Positions 36,042-44,739 of a stretch of DNA of 64,000 nucleotides are shown in pieces. The notes below the pieces were generated by a model. The model saw only the letters and a program-made list of their open reading frames with translations, was not told where the DNA came from and made no database searches. A program made the translations under genes and the position numbers. The stretch is from Bacteroidota bacterium (GTDB lineage: Bacteria; Bacteroidota; Bacteroidia; Bacteroidales; Prolixibacteraceae): contig JAUYMU010000005.1 of the NCBI GenBank assembly GCA_030698405.1, forward strand, positions 1-64,000, given 5' to 3'. Position 1 is the stretch's first letter. Every line of letters begins with the position of its first letter.

Positions 36042-38465
36042 ATGTTTGTACACGTATCCCGATTTATACTCAAGAACAGAATTTTACTGATTGTTTTCCT
36101 CGCGGTTTGTACCGCTTTTATGGCTTATAAAGGGCAGGATGTAAAACTGTCATACGAGAACACTTCACTTTTACCTGACAAAGATTCCACAAGAATTGAA
36201 TACCAGGAATTTAAAAAACTTTTTGGAGAAGATGGAAACGTAATTGTGATTGGTACAAAAAATCCGGATATCTTTTTGCTCGAACAGTTTAATGCCTGGG
36301 CCGATTTAGGTAAAACATTGCGCGAAATCGATGGAGTTGAAGAGGTTCTGAGTATTTCCAGATCAATAAATCTGATCAAAAACGATTCGACGCGCCAGTT
36401 TGATGTGTTGCCTGTTGTAAGCAAAAAAGCTATTTCGCAGGCAGAAGTTGACAGCCTGAAAAATCTCATATTAAGCCTGAAAATTTACGAAGGGATGCTC
36501 TACAATCCCAAAACTCAGGCTGCGCTGATGACCATTACCCTCGACAAGAAAAAAATCAACGATGAAAGTCGTATTGTGTTGGTTGATAATTTGGTGTCAG
36601 CAGTTGAGGCATACAGTGCAAAACACAATGTCGAGATTCATTACTCCGGAATGCCATACATCCGAACAGTGACAATGCAAAAAATAAAGCGTGAACTATT
36701 TATGTTCATACTCATGAGTACTGCGGTTGCGGCGCTCATCATGTTCCTGTTTTTTCGTTCGGTTAAAGTGGTTATCAGTTCGCTTCTGGTTGTTGGGATA
36801 AGTATCATGTGGGTAATGGGCAGTCTTGTACTTTTCAATTTCAAAATCACCATTCTTACCGGGGTAATCCCATCGCTCATTGTAATTATTGTCATCGAAA
36901 ACTGCATTTACATCCTGAACAAATATCATTGGGAATACAAAAGTCATGGCAACAAGTTACGTGCTTTGTCGCAGGTGATCCAGCGAATTGGGTTCGCCTC
37001 GTTAATGACAAATGCCGCCACTGCACTTGGTTTTGCTGCATTTATCCTGATTCCGAACCAGATGTTACGCGAATTCGGCATCATTACTTCCATTAATGTC
37101 ATGGTTTTGTATGGCCTCACCATTATATTGCTTCCAATCATTTTTAGCTTTCAAAGACCGCCAAAACCCAAACATGTAAAACACCTCGACAATAATTTTT
37201 TCGGAGCAGTACTCGACAAAATCATTTACCTGATCAGTTTCAGGCGTAACCTGATTTACAGCATTGCCGGCGCAATGGTACTTGTTGGTATTGTGGGTGT
37301 TAGCATGATGAAAACATCGGGTAAAATAGTGGATGATTTCAGGGACGATGATCCGATCTATCTGGATTTGAAATTTTTCGAGAATAATTTTGGCGGGGTA
37401 ATGCCCTTCGAAATTTCAATAGATACCAAAAAGAAAAACGGAGCGCTCGTTCATTCAAACATTCAGAAGATTGATCAAATGCAAAAAATGATCAATCAAT
37501 ATCCTGAATTTTCGAAACCGTTGTCACTGGCCGAAGTTTTCAAATTTGCGCGACAGTCATATTATGGTGGCGATTCCAGCAAATATTCGCTGCCAAGTTC
37601 AATGGAGCGAAACTTTATTCTGGGATATCTCCCTAAAAATATGCAAAGTACGGGAACAAATTTACTGCAATCGTTTCTCGACAGCACCAAACAAATTACC
37701 CGTGTGAGTTTTCAAATGGCCGATGTTGGCACCAAACACATGGATTCGCTCATGACAAAGATACGGCCACAGGTTGACAGTATTTTCGACCCCGCCAAAT
37801 TTGATGTCAAACTTACCGGAAACAGTGTTGTATATGCAAAAGGTACCAATTTCCTGATTAAAAACCTGTTTGAAAGTGTTGGTATTGCCATTCTCCTGAT
37901 TTCGTTGTTGATGGCTTTGCTTTTTTCATCGTTGCGTATGATCCTGGTATCAATGATCCCCAATATAATTCCGCTGCTCATTACTGCTGCAATCATGGGT
38001 TTTGCTGGCATTCCCATCAAACCATCTACCATCATCGTGTTCAGCATCGCACTCGGAATATCGGTAGATAATGCCATTCAATACCTTTCGCGCTACCGGC
38101 ACGAATTAAAAATAACCAATGGCGACATTAAAAAATCCGCTTTGCTCGCCCTGCACGAAGCTGGTTTCAGTATGATTTATACCAGTATTGTACTGGTGCT
38201 TGGTTTCAGCGTGTTTATCGTTTCTGAATTTGGCGGAACTCAGGCACTCGGAATCCTGATTTCAACCACCTTGCTCATTGCCATGTTCTTCAACGTGATG
38301 GTACTTCCTTCGCTTTTGCTCACGCTCGATAAACGTCTGGTAAGTAAGTCGTTCACAGAGCCAATCATTGAAATATATGACGAAGACGATGAGAAAGATT
38401 CTGCCGAACTGGATTTGGAGTTTCCTGATGAAGATGAACAACAACCGGAGGACAAGGGGAAATAG
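36042..38465 (+). CDS. MMPL/RND-superfamily membrane exporter
   Basis: About 807 residues from the ATG at 36042. The architecture is two copies of one helix plus large periplasmic loop plus five helices. The first copy has KNRILLIVFLAVCTAFMAY then the loop, then helices near 220-370 with GVIPSLIVIIVIENCIYILN. The second copy begins near NLIYSIAGAMVLVGIVG and has IKPSTIIVFSIALGISVDNAI, which carries the proton-relay-like Asp. The C-terminus is very acidic (EIYDEDDEKD). Relatives export lipids or hopanoids across the inner membrane; the substrate here is unknown. Confidence 0.9.
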   Translation: MFVHVSRFILKNRILLIVFLAVCTAFMAYKGQDVKLSYENTSLLPDKDSTRIEYQEFKKLFGEDGNVIVIGTKNPDIFLLEQFNAWADLGKTLREIDGVEEVLSISRSINLIKNDSTRQFDVLPVVSKKAISQAEVDSLKNLILSLKIYEGMLYNPKTQAALMTITLDKKKINDESRIVLVDNLVSAVEAYSAKHNVEIHYSGMPYIRTVTMQKIKRELFMFILMSTAVAALIMFLFFRSVKVVISSLLVVGISIMWVMGSLVLFNFKITILTGVIPSLIVIIVIENCIYILNKYHWEYKSHGNKLRALSQVIQRIGFASLMTNAATALGFAAFILIPNQMLREFGIITSINVMVLYGLTIILLPIIFSFQRPPKPKHVKHLDNNFFGAVLDKIIYLISFRRNLIYSIAGAMVLVGIVGVSMMKTSGKIVDDFRDDDPIYLDLKFFENNFGGVMPFEISIDTKKKNGALVHSNIQKIDQMQKMINQYPEFSKPLSLAEVFKFARQSYYGGDSSKYSLPSSMERNFILGYLPKNMQSTGTNLLQSFLDSTKQITRVSFQMADVGTKHMDSLMTKIRPQVDSIFDPAKFDVKLTGNSVVYAKGTNFLIKNLFESVGIAILLISLLMALLFSSLRMILVSMIPNIIPLLITAAIMGFAGIPIKPSTIIVFSIALGISVDNAIQYLSRYRHELKITNGDIKKSALLALHEAGFSMIYTSIVLVLGFSVFIVSEFGGTQALGILISTTLLIAMFFNVMVLPSLLLTLDKRLVSKSFTEPIIEIYDEDDEKDSAELDLEFPDEDEQQPEDKGK

Positions 38466-38517
38466 TTTACAGTCACAATGCTGAAGGTCATTCCGAGAAG
38501 TCAGAAAGTCAAAAGAT

Positions 38518-38710
38518 AGTCCTGAAGGGACTGAATTTGAATAACCGTGGGTGCAAACCCACGGAAGAATGAAAGACGAATATGCAGCCCTGAAGGGGCT
38601 GAATATAAGCATACTAAAGATTCAACCCTTTCAGGGTTGCCATTTTGATTTCATTTTTTTCCATCCCGAGATCTCGGGATGGTTATTCAAATTTTATCCC
38701 TTCGGGATAA
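38518..38710. repeat. Cluster of six hairpin repeats
   Basis: Consecutive short palindromes fill the gap between the exporter and the esterase: AGTCCTGAAGGGACT (38518-38532), CCGTGGGTGCAAACCCACGG (38545-38564), CAGCCCTGAAGGGGCTG (38585-38601), CAACCCTTTCAGGGTTG (38623-38639), CCATCCCGAGATCTCGGGATGG in two halves around 38661-38682, and TATCCCTTCGGGATA (38696-38709). Units of this CCTGAAGGG / CCGTGGGT type are known intergenic repeats in Bacteroidota. No coding potential. Confidence 0.8.
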
Positions 38711-38821
38711 CTGATCGACTTTTCGAAGTGGACTCAATGTTCAATGTGCAGTGTTCAATAAAAAGGCTCATAAAAATGGAATTAACCAACCATATTGTCG
38801 TATTTTAAAAATCTCAAACAC

Positions 38822-40117
38822 ATGAAAAATTTCATTCTACTATCTTTCTTCTTTTTCCTGATTTCAGGATTAGTTTCACTTGCTCAAAATCAAACGCTGG
38901 AATTAAAGCAATCAAATGAAACCGGAATTTATACAAAAGGCGAAAAAATACGTGTGATGGCTTTTGTTCAAAACCGGACAAATGATTCGATTTACGTTGT
39001 GGTGCGAAAAAACAGTGATCAGATTATTTCAGAAAAGGCATTTTTTCCTGAAGCTGACTCGCTGCTGGTATTTGAAGGTTCTTCCTCCAAACCATCTTCA
39101 TTTATGGTTGAAGCCCGTATAAAAGACCAGAAACAACTGCTCGGAATGATCGTTGATCCGCAGAATTTAAAACCCGGAATCAAAACACCCAAAGACTTCA
39201 ATAAATACTGGAACTCTGAAAAGCAATTATTGACGGCACTTCAGTTGGACGTAAAATTTGGCAGAAATGAAAGCAAAGAGTATGAATATGTCTGTTTTGA
39301 CACAGAGATCAACTGTCCCGGATCCAAATCAGCCCGTGGTTATTTTGCCAGACCCACGAAAGCTGCACCCAAATCGCTACCGATTGTTTTGCTGGTTCAT
39401 GCAGCCGGAGTGAAAGGTTCGTGGTGCAAGTCGGAAGCCGAAGAAGCGCTGCGTTATGCCAAAATGGGAAAAGGTGCAATGTGCTTCGACCTGAATGCAC
39501 ACGGAATGCTCAACAATCAGCCCGACGAATATTACGACAACCTGGAAGCTGGCGAACTGAAAAATTACTTCATTCAGGGACTTGAAGACCGCGACAGTGT
39601 ATATTTCAGGGGAATGTATTTACGAATGTTGCGCACACTCGATTTTCTCACCAAACTACCTGAGTGGGACGGGAAGCGGATTCTGGTAATTGGCGAAAGT
39701 CAGGGTGGGGGACAAGCGTTGGCTGCAGCAGGACTCGACCCGCGGGTAAGCGCTGTGGTGGCCACAGTTCCGGCGATGTGCGATTGGGGCGGAACATTGG
39801 TTGACCGCAAAGGTGGCTGGCCGCAACCTTTCGAGCGGTCCGGCGACATGAAAAAAATGAAAAAAGCGCTTCCTTATTTCGATGCTGCAAATCTGTTGAA
39901 AAATTCGAATGCCACCATTGTGGTCGAAATCGGTTTGGTTGACCGGACTTGTCCGCCTACTTCAATTTATGCAGCCATCAATCAGGCAAAAGGCGAAAAG
40001 ATAATTTACACAGTTCCTTACCGCGAGCATAGCTGGCCAAACGAAGCCCAACGCCCCGACTGGGACAAAATGGTATTCAATCCAAAGAACGCCTTCGTGG
40101 AAAATTATCTGAAGTAA
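38822..40117 (+). CDS. Secreted acetylxylan-esterase-like alpha/beta hydrolase
   Basis: About 431 residues from the ATG at 38822, which directly starts a signal peptide (MKNFILLSFFFFLISG). An N-terminal beta domain of about 100 residues (ETGIYTKGEKIRVMAFVQNR) precedes the hydrolase. The catalytic triad is suggested by Ser in IGESQGGGQAL, Asp in EIGLVDRTCPPTS and His in YREHSWPN; the GLVDRTCPPTS block marks the AXE1/CE7 group. ARGYFARPTKA is the strand before the oxyanion region. It likely removes acetyl groups from oligosaccharides. Monocistronic. Confidence 0.9.
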   Translation: MKNFILLSFFFFLISGLVSLAQNQTLELKQSNETGIYTKGEKIRVMAFVQNRTNDSIYVVVRKNSDQIISEKAFFPEADSLLVFEGSSSKPSSFMVEARIKDQKQLLGMIVDPQNLKPGIKTPKDFNKYWNSEKQLLTALQLDVKFGRNESKEYEYVCFDTEINCPGSKSARGYFARPTKAAPKSLPIVLLVHAAGVKGSWCKSEAEEALRYAKMGKGAMCFDLNAHGMLNNQPDEYYDNLEAGELKNYFIQGLEDRDSVYFRGMYLRMLRTLDFLTKLPEWDGKRILVIGESQGGGQALAAAGLDPRVSAVVATVPAMCDWGGTLVDRKGGWPQPFERSGDMKKMKKALPYFDAANLLKNSNATIVVEIGLVDRTCPPTSIYAAINQAKGEKIIYTVPYREHSWPNEAQRPDWDKMVFNPKNAFVENYLK

Positions 40118-40173
40118 TAATTGGATACTCTGCTATCTTTGTGTCTGAATTATTTCTTCACTCTTTTCTGAAA

Positions 40174-41451
40174 ATGGAATTTATCGTACTTGGATTTCTG
40201 ATTTTACTTAACGGATTCTTTGCACTATCCGAAGTGGCATTGATTTCGAGCAAACAGGCCCGGCTTGAGCAATTCAAGAAGAATGGGAAAAAGGGTGCGC
40301 GAACTGCTTTGAAACTGTTGCAAAATTCCGAAAATTTTCTTTCTGCCATTCAGGTCGGAATTACCTTGATTGGTATTGTAACCGGTGTTTACGGCGGAAT
40401 GAATTTGGCCGACGACTTTACACCTTTTTTCGCACAGTTTGAGTCGATCGCCAGATATGCGCATGAAATAGCGCTGACAATTACAGTACTGGTCATTACT
40501 TTTATTTCCATCGTTATTGGCGAACTGGTGCCAAAAACCATCGCATTGGGAAAACCTGAGAAGATAGCTGTCGCAGTGGCTCCAACAATTTATTACGTCA
40601 GTTTGGCTTTTTATCCTTTCGTCAGGTTCCTTGCCTTGTCAACGAATCTTATAAACAGGCTGCTTGGCATAAAACCAAATCCGGAACAAATGACAGAGGC
40701 TGAGCTTTTGTACATGCTCAAAATAGCGTCGCACGAAGGGGTGATTGAAAAAGAGCAAAACCAAATGCACGAAAAGGTATTCTATTTTTCGGACAAAAGG
40801 GCCAAACACATCATGACCTATCGCACCGACGTGGAATGGGTTGACATTGACCTGCCAGCAGATTTACTTCATGCAGAAATATTAAAAATGAATCACAGCA
40901 AGATATTGGCTTGCCGAAAATATCAGGAAGAATTCGTTGGCGTTTTGATCGTAAAAGAATATCTGTTGAATTATTTTTCGAATGAACCTGTCGAAATCAC
41001 TCAGATTTTGCATTCTCCAATTATAATTCCTGAAAGTACTGTTGCTCAAAAAGTACTGAATCTTTTTAAACAAAAGCAGTTTTACTATTCGGTAGTGGTG
41101 AATGAATACGGCAGTCTGGAGGGAATTATTACCCTGCATGATATTCTGGAGAGCATTGTTGGCGATTTTCCCGAGGAAAATGAAAGCGCTGAACCGGATA
41201 TTTTTGTACGCGACGACCAGTCTGTTTTGGTGAGCGGCGATGCCCCCGTTGAAATACTTGTCGGTCTGATCGAAGATTTTACAATCGACTTTGAAGAAAT
41301 TGAATACGCCACCGTTGCAGGTTTTGTTTTCAGTAAATTAAATAAAATTCCGGAATTGGGTGATAAGTTTGTTTTTTCCGACTCGATTATTGAAGTGGTT
41401 GACATCGACCACAACAAAATAGATAAAGTACTGATTACAAAAAAGAAATAG
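40174..41451 (+). CDS. CNNM/CorC-family membrane protein with CBS domains (hemolysin-like)
   Basis: About 425 residues from the ATG at 40174; an upstream GTG would add 11. The N-terminal DUF21 membrane domain has LNGFFALSEVALISSKQARLE, AIQVGITLIGIVTGVYGG and IGELVPKTIALGKPEKIA. A CBS pair (residues about 215-340, including VVVNEYGSLEGIITLHDILE) follows. The transporter-associated C-terminal domain reads VSGDAPVEILVGLIED. Relatives handle magnesium or cobalt efflux. The ispE gene starts 22 bases downstream. Confidence 0.94.
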   Translation: MEFIVLGFLILLNGFFALSEVALISSKQARLEQFKKNGKKGARTALKLLQNSENFLSAIQVGITLIGIVTGVYGGMNLADDFTPFFAQFESIARYAHEIALTITVLVITFISIVIGELVPKTIALGKPEKIAVAVAPTIYYVSLAFYPFVRFLALSTNLINRLLGIKPNPEQMTEAELLYMLKIASHEGVIEKEQNQMHEKVFYFSDKRAKHIMTYRTDVEWVDIDLPADLLHAEILKMNHSKILACRKYQEEFVGVLIVKEYLLNYFSNEPVEITQILHSPIIIPESTVAQKVLNLFKQKQFYYSVVVNEYGSLEGIITLHDILESIVGDFPEENESAEPDIFVRDDQSVLVSGDAPVEILVGLIEDFTIDFEEIEYATVAGFVFSKLNKIPELGDKFVFSDSIIEVVDIDHNKIDKVLITKKK

Positions 41452-41461
41452 CAGTAATTCT

Positions 41462-41469
41462 TATTTTTG
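41462..41469 (+). promoter_or_regulatory. -7 promoter element directly before ispE
   Basis: TATTTTTG ends 4 bases before the ispE ATG (41474). Transcription would start at or beside the start codon, giving a leaderless message if this promoter is used in addition to read-through from upstream. Confidence 0.35.
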
Positions 41470-41473
41470 CTGA

Positions 41474-42295
41474 ATGATAAGTTTTCCAAATGCCAAAATA
41501 AACATTGGTTTAAATATTACTGAAAAAAGATCGGATGGTTTTCACAACCTCGAAACCGTTTTCTTTCCGGTTGGCTGGAGCGATGCCCTCGAAATTGCGA
41601 CTTCGGATCAGGTTCAGTTTTCTTCGGGCGGAATCCTTATTTCGGGCGATCCTGAGTCGAACCTTGTAATGAAAGCCTATCGGTTGCTGCAAAAGGAATT
41701 CAGTTTACCTGCCGTGAAAATACATTTGCACAAACAAATTCCGTTTGGGGCAGGTTTGGGTGGAGGCTCCGCAGATGGCGCTTTTATGCTGTCCTTGTTG
41801 AATAAACAGTTCGATTTAAACCTTTCAGGAGAAGAATTAGAACGATATGCAGCTAGCCTGGGGAGTGATTGTCCGTTTTTTATTCGCAATAAACCGGTTT
41901 TTGCCTTCGGAAGAGGCGAAATTATGGAGCCGGTACACCTTTCACTTAACGGTATGTTCATATTGCTGGTGAAACCTCCGGTAGAAGTTACAACCGGAAA
42001 AGCTTTTCAGCTGGTTGTTCCAGCCAAACCCGAAATTTCATTGAAAACGCTCATTCAACTACCTGTTCAGGAGTGGAAACATAAAATTTTTAATCAGTTC
42101 GAACTGTCTGTCTTTGAACAGTTTCCGGAGATTGGAGAGGTCAAGCAATCATTGTACGATTTGGGAGCTGTTTATGCCTCGATGTCGGGCAGCGGATCGT
42201 GTGTTTTTGGCCTTTTTTACGAGCTTCCCGACACGTGGGAAAGTATGTTTCCCGCGCCATTCTTAACATTCAGCCAAAAAATTGAAATCGTTTAA
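41474..42295 (+). CDS. ispE: 4-diphosphocytidyl-2-C-methyl-D-erythritol kinase
   Basis: A GHMP kinase of the non-mevalonate isoprenoid pathway, 273 residues. The N-terminus FPNAKINIGLNITEKRSDGFH binds substrate, the ATP loop is IPFGAGLGGGSADGAFML, and the C-terminal GHMP motif is ASMSGSGSCVFGLF. It lies closely behind the CNNM gene and may have its own promoter. Confidence 0.96.
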   Translation: MISFPNAKINIGLNITEKRSDGFHNLETVFFPVGWSDALEIATSDQVQFSSGGILISGDPESNLVMKAYRLLQKEFSLPAVKIHLHKQIPFGAGLGGGSADGAFMLSLLNKQFDLNLSGEELERYAASLGSDCPFFIRNKPVFAFGRGEIMEPVHLSLNGMFILLVKPPVEVTTGKAFQLVVPAKPEISLKTLIQLPVQEWKHKIFNQFELSVFEQFPEIGEVKQSLYDLGAVYASMSGSGSCVFGLFYELPDTWESMFPAPFLTFSQKIEIV

Positions 42296-42301
42296 GGTTT
42301 A

Positions 42302-42377
42302 ATTAAGATAAGTTTATCTTTTAATTAACTGGTTCCTGAGTCACTTTCAGGTTACTTTGTAGTCTTAATAGTGAAAA
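42302..42377 (+). promoter_or_regulatory. Duplicated upstream control block, copy 1
   Basis: ATTAAGA, then 19 bases on TTAATTAACT (42321), then 40 bases on AGTCTTA (42361) followed by GTGAAAA. The same elements with identical spacing occur at 42801-42876 before the paralogous gene. AAGATAAGTTTATCTT in this copy is also a small palindrome. Shared spacing suggests one regulator or sigma factor controls both small genes. Confidence 0.6.
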
Positions 42378-42448
42378 CAAAGTAGAACAGAAAACAATCC
42401 CGATCCCGATTACTCGGGGGGAGAAACAACAATTAAAAGATGAAAATT

Positions 42449-42703
42449 ATGAAAACGAAAATTAGAACAATTATTGGAATGGCTGCACTGGGAATTATTG
42501 GTTTTACCAACATCAATGCAACTGCCGACAACAAAAGTATCGTCAACGCTGAAGTTGTTATGGAGAAAGAAGAAATGTTGACCATCGAATCGTGGATGCT
42601 CGAAGATGAAAATTGGGCAACAAAAACTGAAGTGGATACTCTGGAAGTTGAAAAAGCGCTTGAAGTTGAATCGTGGATGACAAATGAAAGCTTATGGAAT
42701 TAA
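42449..42703 (+). CDS. Small exported protein with ESWM repeats, paralogue 1
   Basis: About 84 residues from the ATG at 42449, chosen because it aligns with the start of the second paralogue; an ATG 3 codons upstream also exists. A signal-like N-terminus (TIIGMAALGIIGFTNINATA) is followed by a short acidic mature region containing two tandem units, LTIESWMLEDENW and LEVESWMTNESLW. Each unit is an acidic-hydrophobic ESWM core with a closing aromatic. I know no function. The pattern could be a binding repeat or a processed peptide. It is followed by a strong terminator. Confidence 0.75.
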   Translation: MKTKIRTIIGMAALGIIGFTNINATADNKSIVNAEVVMEKEEMLTIESWMLEDENWATKTEVDTLEVEKALEVESWMTNESLWN

Positions 42704-42740
42704 GCTTCTACCCTGAAAAATATGCATTTTTAGCATATTA

Positions 42741-42777
42741 AAAGAGCTACACCAAATGGGAGTAGCTCTTTCTTTTT
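42741..42777 (+). terminator. Rho-independent terminator after ESWM gene 1
   Basis: AAAGAGCTAC (42741-42750) pairs perfectly with GTAGCTCTTT (42762-42771) and is followed by CTTTTTG. It separates the two paralogous transcription units, so each has its own control block. Confidence 0.88.
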
Positions 42778-42800
42778 GTAGTAAAATCCTTTAACATTTT

Positions 42801-42876
42801 ATTAAGACATTTTTACCTTTTAATTAACTGATTTGGAATTAACTATTTGCCTGTTAGCCAGTCTTACCAGTGTAAA
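42801..42876 (+). promoter_or_regulatory. Duplicated upstream control block, copy 2
   Basis: ATTAAGA (42801), TTAATTAACTG (42820) and AGTCTTA (42860) followed by AGTGTAAA, with the same 19- and 40-base spacings as copy 1. Bases between these boxes differ, which points to the boxes as the functional parts. Confidence 0.6.
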
Positions 42877-42915
42877 TAATTTCTTTAAAACAATCAATAA
42901 TTAAAAGTTAAAATC

Positions 42916-43320
42916 ATGGAAACAAAAATCAAAACATTTATCGCAATCGTTGCTCTGGGAATATTCGGTTTAGCCAACATCAACGCAACAGCTAGCAACA
43001 AAAGTAAAACCAGTGCCATTGTTGTTTCAGAAGCAGAGAAAAGTTTGACCATTGAGTCATGGATGCTTAAAAGCGAATTATGGGAAGCACGGTCGGAATC
43101 CAACCTGGCAGAATCAGAAAAAGCCCTCGAAGTTGAAGGATGGATGTTAGCAGACGAGAAGTTCCTGGCACAATTCCTAAAGGAGCAAAAACTGGAAATT
43201 GAGCCATGGATGACCGATGTGGCGCTTTTTAGCTCAGCCGAATCTTTTTCTGAATCAGGAGTTGCCTGTAAGAACCTGAAATACATTCATTCGCACAGGC
43301 CAATGCGTCACCGCAATTAA
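42916..43320 (+). CDS. Small exported protein with ESWM repeats, paralogue 2
   Basis: A 134-residue paralogue of the preceding gene. The signal region TFIAIVALGIFGLANINATA is nearly identical. The mature region has three units: LTIESWMLKSELW, LEVEGWMLADEKF and LEIEPWMTDVALF, then a basic, Cys- and His-containing tail. One unit more than paralogue 1 shows repeat gain or loss. Its stop overlaps the convergent exporter gene stop by 4 bases. Function unknown. Confidence 0.75.
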   Translation: METKIKTFIAIVALGIFGLANINATASNKSKTSAIVVSEAEKSLTIESWMLKSELWEARSESNLAESEKALEVEGWMLADEKFLAQFLKEQKLEIEPWMTDVALFSSAESFSESGVACKNLKYIHSHRPMRHRN

Positions 43321-43820
43321 ACCACCAGCTTTTTATTTTTATTGAATTTCGATTTTTTTATCGATTCTTTTCTTGACAGAAGCATGGGAATTGCAACTCC
43401 TGTTCCGAGTGAAATCAGCACAAACATCATTTTTGCGCCGTTGTTTACAGTTTCAATCAGGGTTTGTATGTATTCGTCTGTATTTTCCATTCGGGTTAGT
43501 GCAACCAGCCCGAGCATCATTTTGTATGCAAAAAGACCTGGAACCATTGGTATAACAGCAGGAATAGAAAATACAAGCGGCGGGCTTTTCTTGATGTGTG
43601 CTGTTTGAATACTTGCAATTCCGATGGCTGTAGCACCAAGAAACGAAGCGAAAACGATTCCGAGATCAAAATGCATAACAGAGAATTTGATCAAGCCACC
43701 CAAGAATCCGAGTGTCCAGATGGTAAAGATGGTTCGGCGCGGAACGTTAAACAGAATGGCGAACCCAATTGCTCCGATTCCCGCCCATATACTTTTGATA
43801 AAGATGTCTATTATAATCAT
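43317..43820 (-). CDS. Threonine/serine exporter, small subunit (DUF3815/ThrE C-half)
   Basis: A 167-residue membrane protein with four to five hydrophobic helices (SIWAGIGAIGFAILFNVPRR, PAVIPMVPGLFAYKMM, LGTGVAIPMLL). It matches the C-terminal half of ThrE exporters, which move threonine and serine out of the cell. It follows the large subunit by 2 bases, forming a split transporter. Confidence 0.9.
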   Translation of the reverse strand: MIIIDIFIKSIWAGIGAIGFAILFNVPRRTIFTIWTLGFLGGLIKFSVMHFDLGIVFASFLGATAIGIASIQTAHIKKSPPLVFSIPAVIPMVPGLFAYKMMLGLVALTRMENTDEYIQTLIETVNNGAKMMFVLISLGTGVAIPMLLSRKESIKKSKFNKNKKLVV

Positions 43821-43822
43821 AT

Positions 43823-44590
43823 TTAGACGTTTAAAATCATTTTTACTGCGAAAAGGCCCATTGCAATCGAAAAGGCAATCATTAATCCGTTCATGGCACG
43901 TACAATCCCGTTTTGAATGTTTCCATCCATTAAGTCGGATACCGAATTGATGAGCGGTACTCCCGGAACCAGAAACAGGACAGAGGTGGCAAATGCTTTG
44001 TCGGGTTGCAGTCCAACATGATAATATTCTGCCAGTCCGGCAAATAATGAGGCGGTAAAGGCTGCAAAAAATACGCAGAGATACGGATTGAATTTCTTTT
44101 TCATGGCTTCCTGCCTTACAAATAAACCGGCAATAGTTGCAGCAAAAGCAACGGCCATTTCAGTTGTTCCGCCGCCAAAAATATGGCAGAAGGCAGCTCC
44201 TGCAAGTCCTACGAAACCCAAAACTACATACCGCGGATAATGTGGCAGCGATTTGAGGCGCTGAAGTTCTTCTGTTATTTGGGCAACAGTCCAATTTTCC
44301 TCCATTACGTACCAGCTTAAATGGCTTATTCCGCTTACAATCCTGAAATTGACTCCATGAGGCGAAATACGTTTCAGCCGGCTGAAAAAATGCTGCTGGT
44401 CTTTTTCAATGATGGTAAGCATCAGGGCGCGCTGGGTGATCAATAATTCAACACCGTAGCCAAGTCCTCTGGCAATTCGTTCAAGTGTAACCCTGGTGCG
44501 GTTGGTGCTGGCGCCCGAACTCATGAGCAATGCCCCGATTTCGAGCAGTATATTGCCCACCGATTGGGCATCTTCTTTTAATGTCTTCAT
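43823..44590 (-). CDS. Threonine/serine exporter, large subunit (DUF1212/ThrE N-half)
   Basis: A 255-residue protein. The cytoplasmic N-terminal part (LLMSSGASTNRTRVTLERIARGLGYGVELLITQRALML) is the ThrE signature. Five helices follow, including YVVLGFVGLAGAAFCHIFGG and FLVPGVPLINSVSDLMDGN. Together with the small downstream protein it reconstitutes one ThrE exporter. Confidence 0.92.
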   Translation of the reverse strand: MKTLKEDAQSVGNILLEIGALLMSSGASTNRTRVTLERIARGLGYGVELLITQRALMLTIIEKDQQHFFSRLKRISPHGVNFRIVSGISHLSWYVMEENWTVAQITEELQRLKSLPHYPRYVVLGFVGLAGAAFCHIFGGGTTEMAVAFAATIAGLFVRQEAMKKKFNPYLCVFFAAFTASLFAGLAEYYHVGLQPDKAFATSVLFLVPGVPLINSVSDLMDGNIQNGIVRAMNGLMIAFSIAMGLFAVKMILNV

Positions 44591-44624
44591 TTAAAAAGTT
44601 TCTGTCGTTGTTTCTACGGAAGTG

Positions 44625-44632
44625 CAAAAATA
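44625..44632 (-). promoter_or_regulatory. -7 promoter element of the split ThrE operon
   Basis: TATTTTTG on the minus strand, about 34 bases before the ATG at 44590. The gap to the res gene stop (44740) otherwise holds only a short CCAACTTAGTTGG palindrome. Confidence 0.5.
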
Positions 44633-44739
44633 GGTATTTAGGTTTTTTAAGTTTCTCCTGAATGTTTTAAACCTCACAATTGAACGAAAAGTTCACATTG
44701 CATTGTAGATTCCAACTTAGTTGGTATGCTGGTATTCAA

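Noticed and set aside
38518-38710. CRISPR-like array
   Set aside because: The units are different palindromes with uneven spacing and lack a repeated direct repeat with spacers.
43596-43950. Rightward frames opposite the split ThrE genes
   Set aside because: They are shadows of two membrane-protein genes with clear helices on the other strand.
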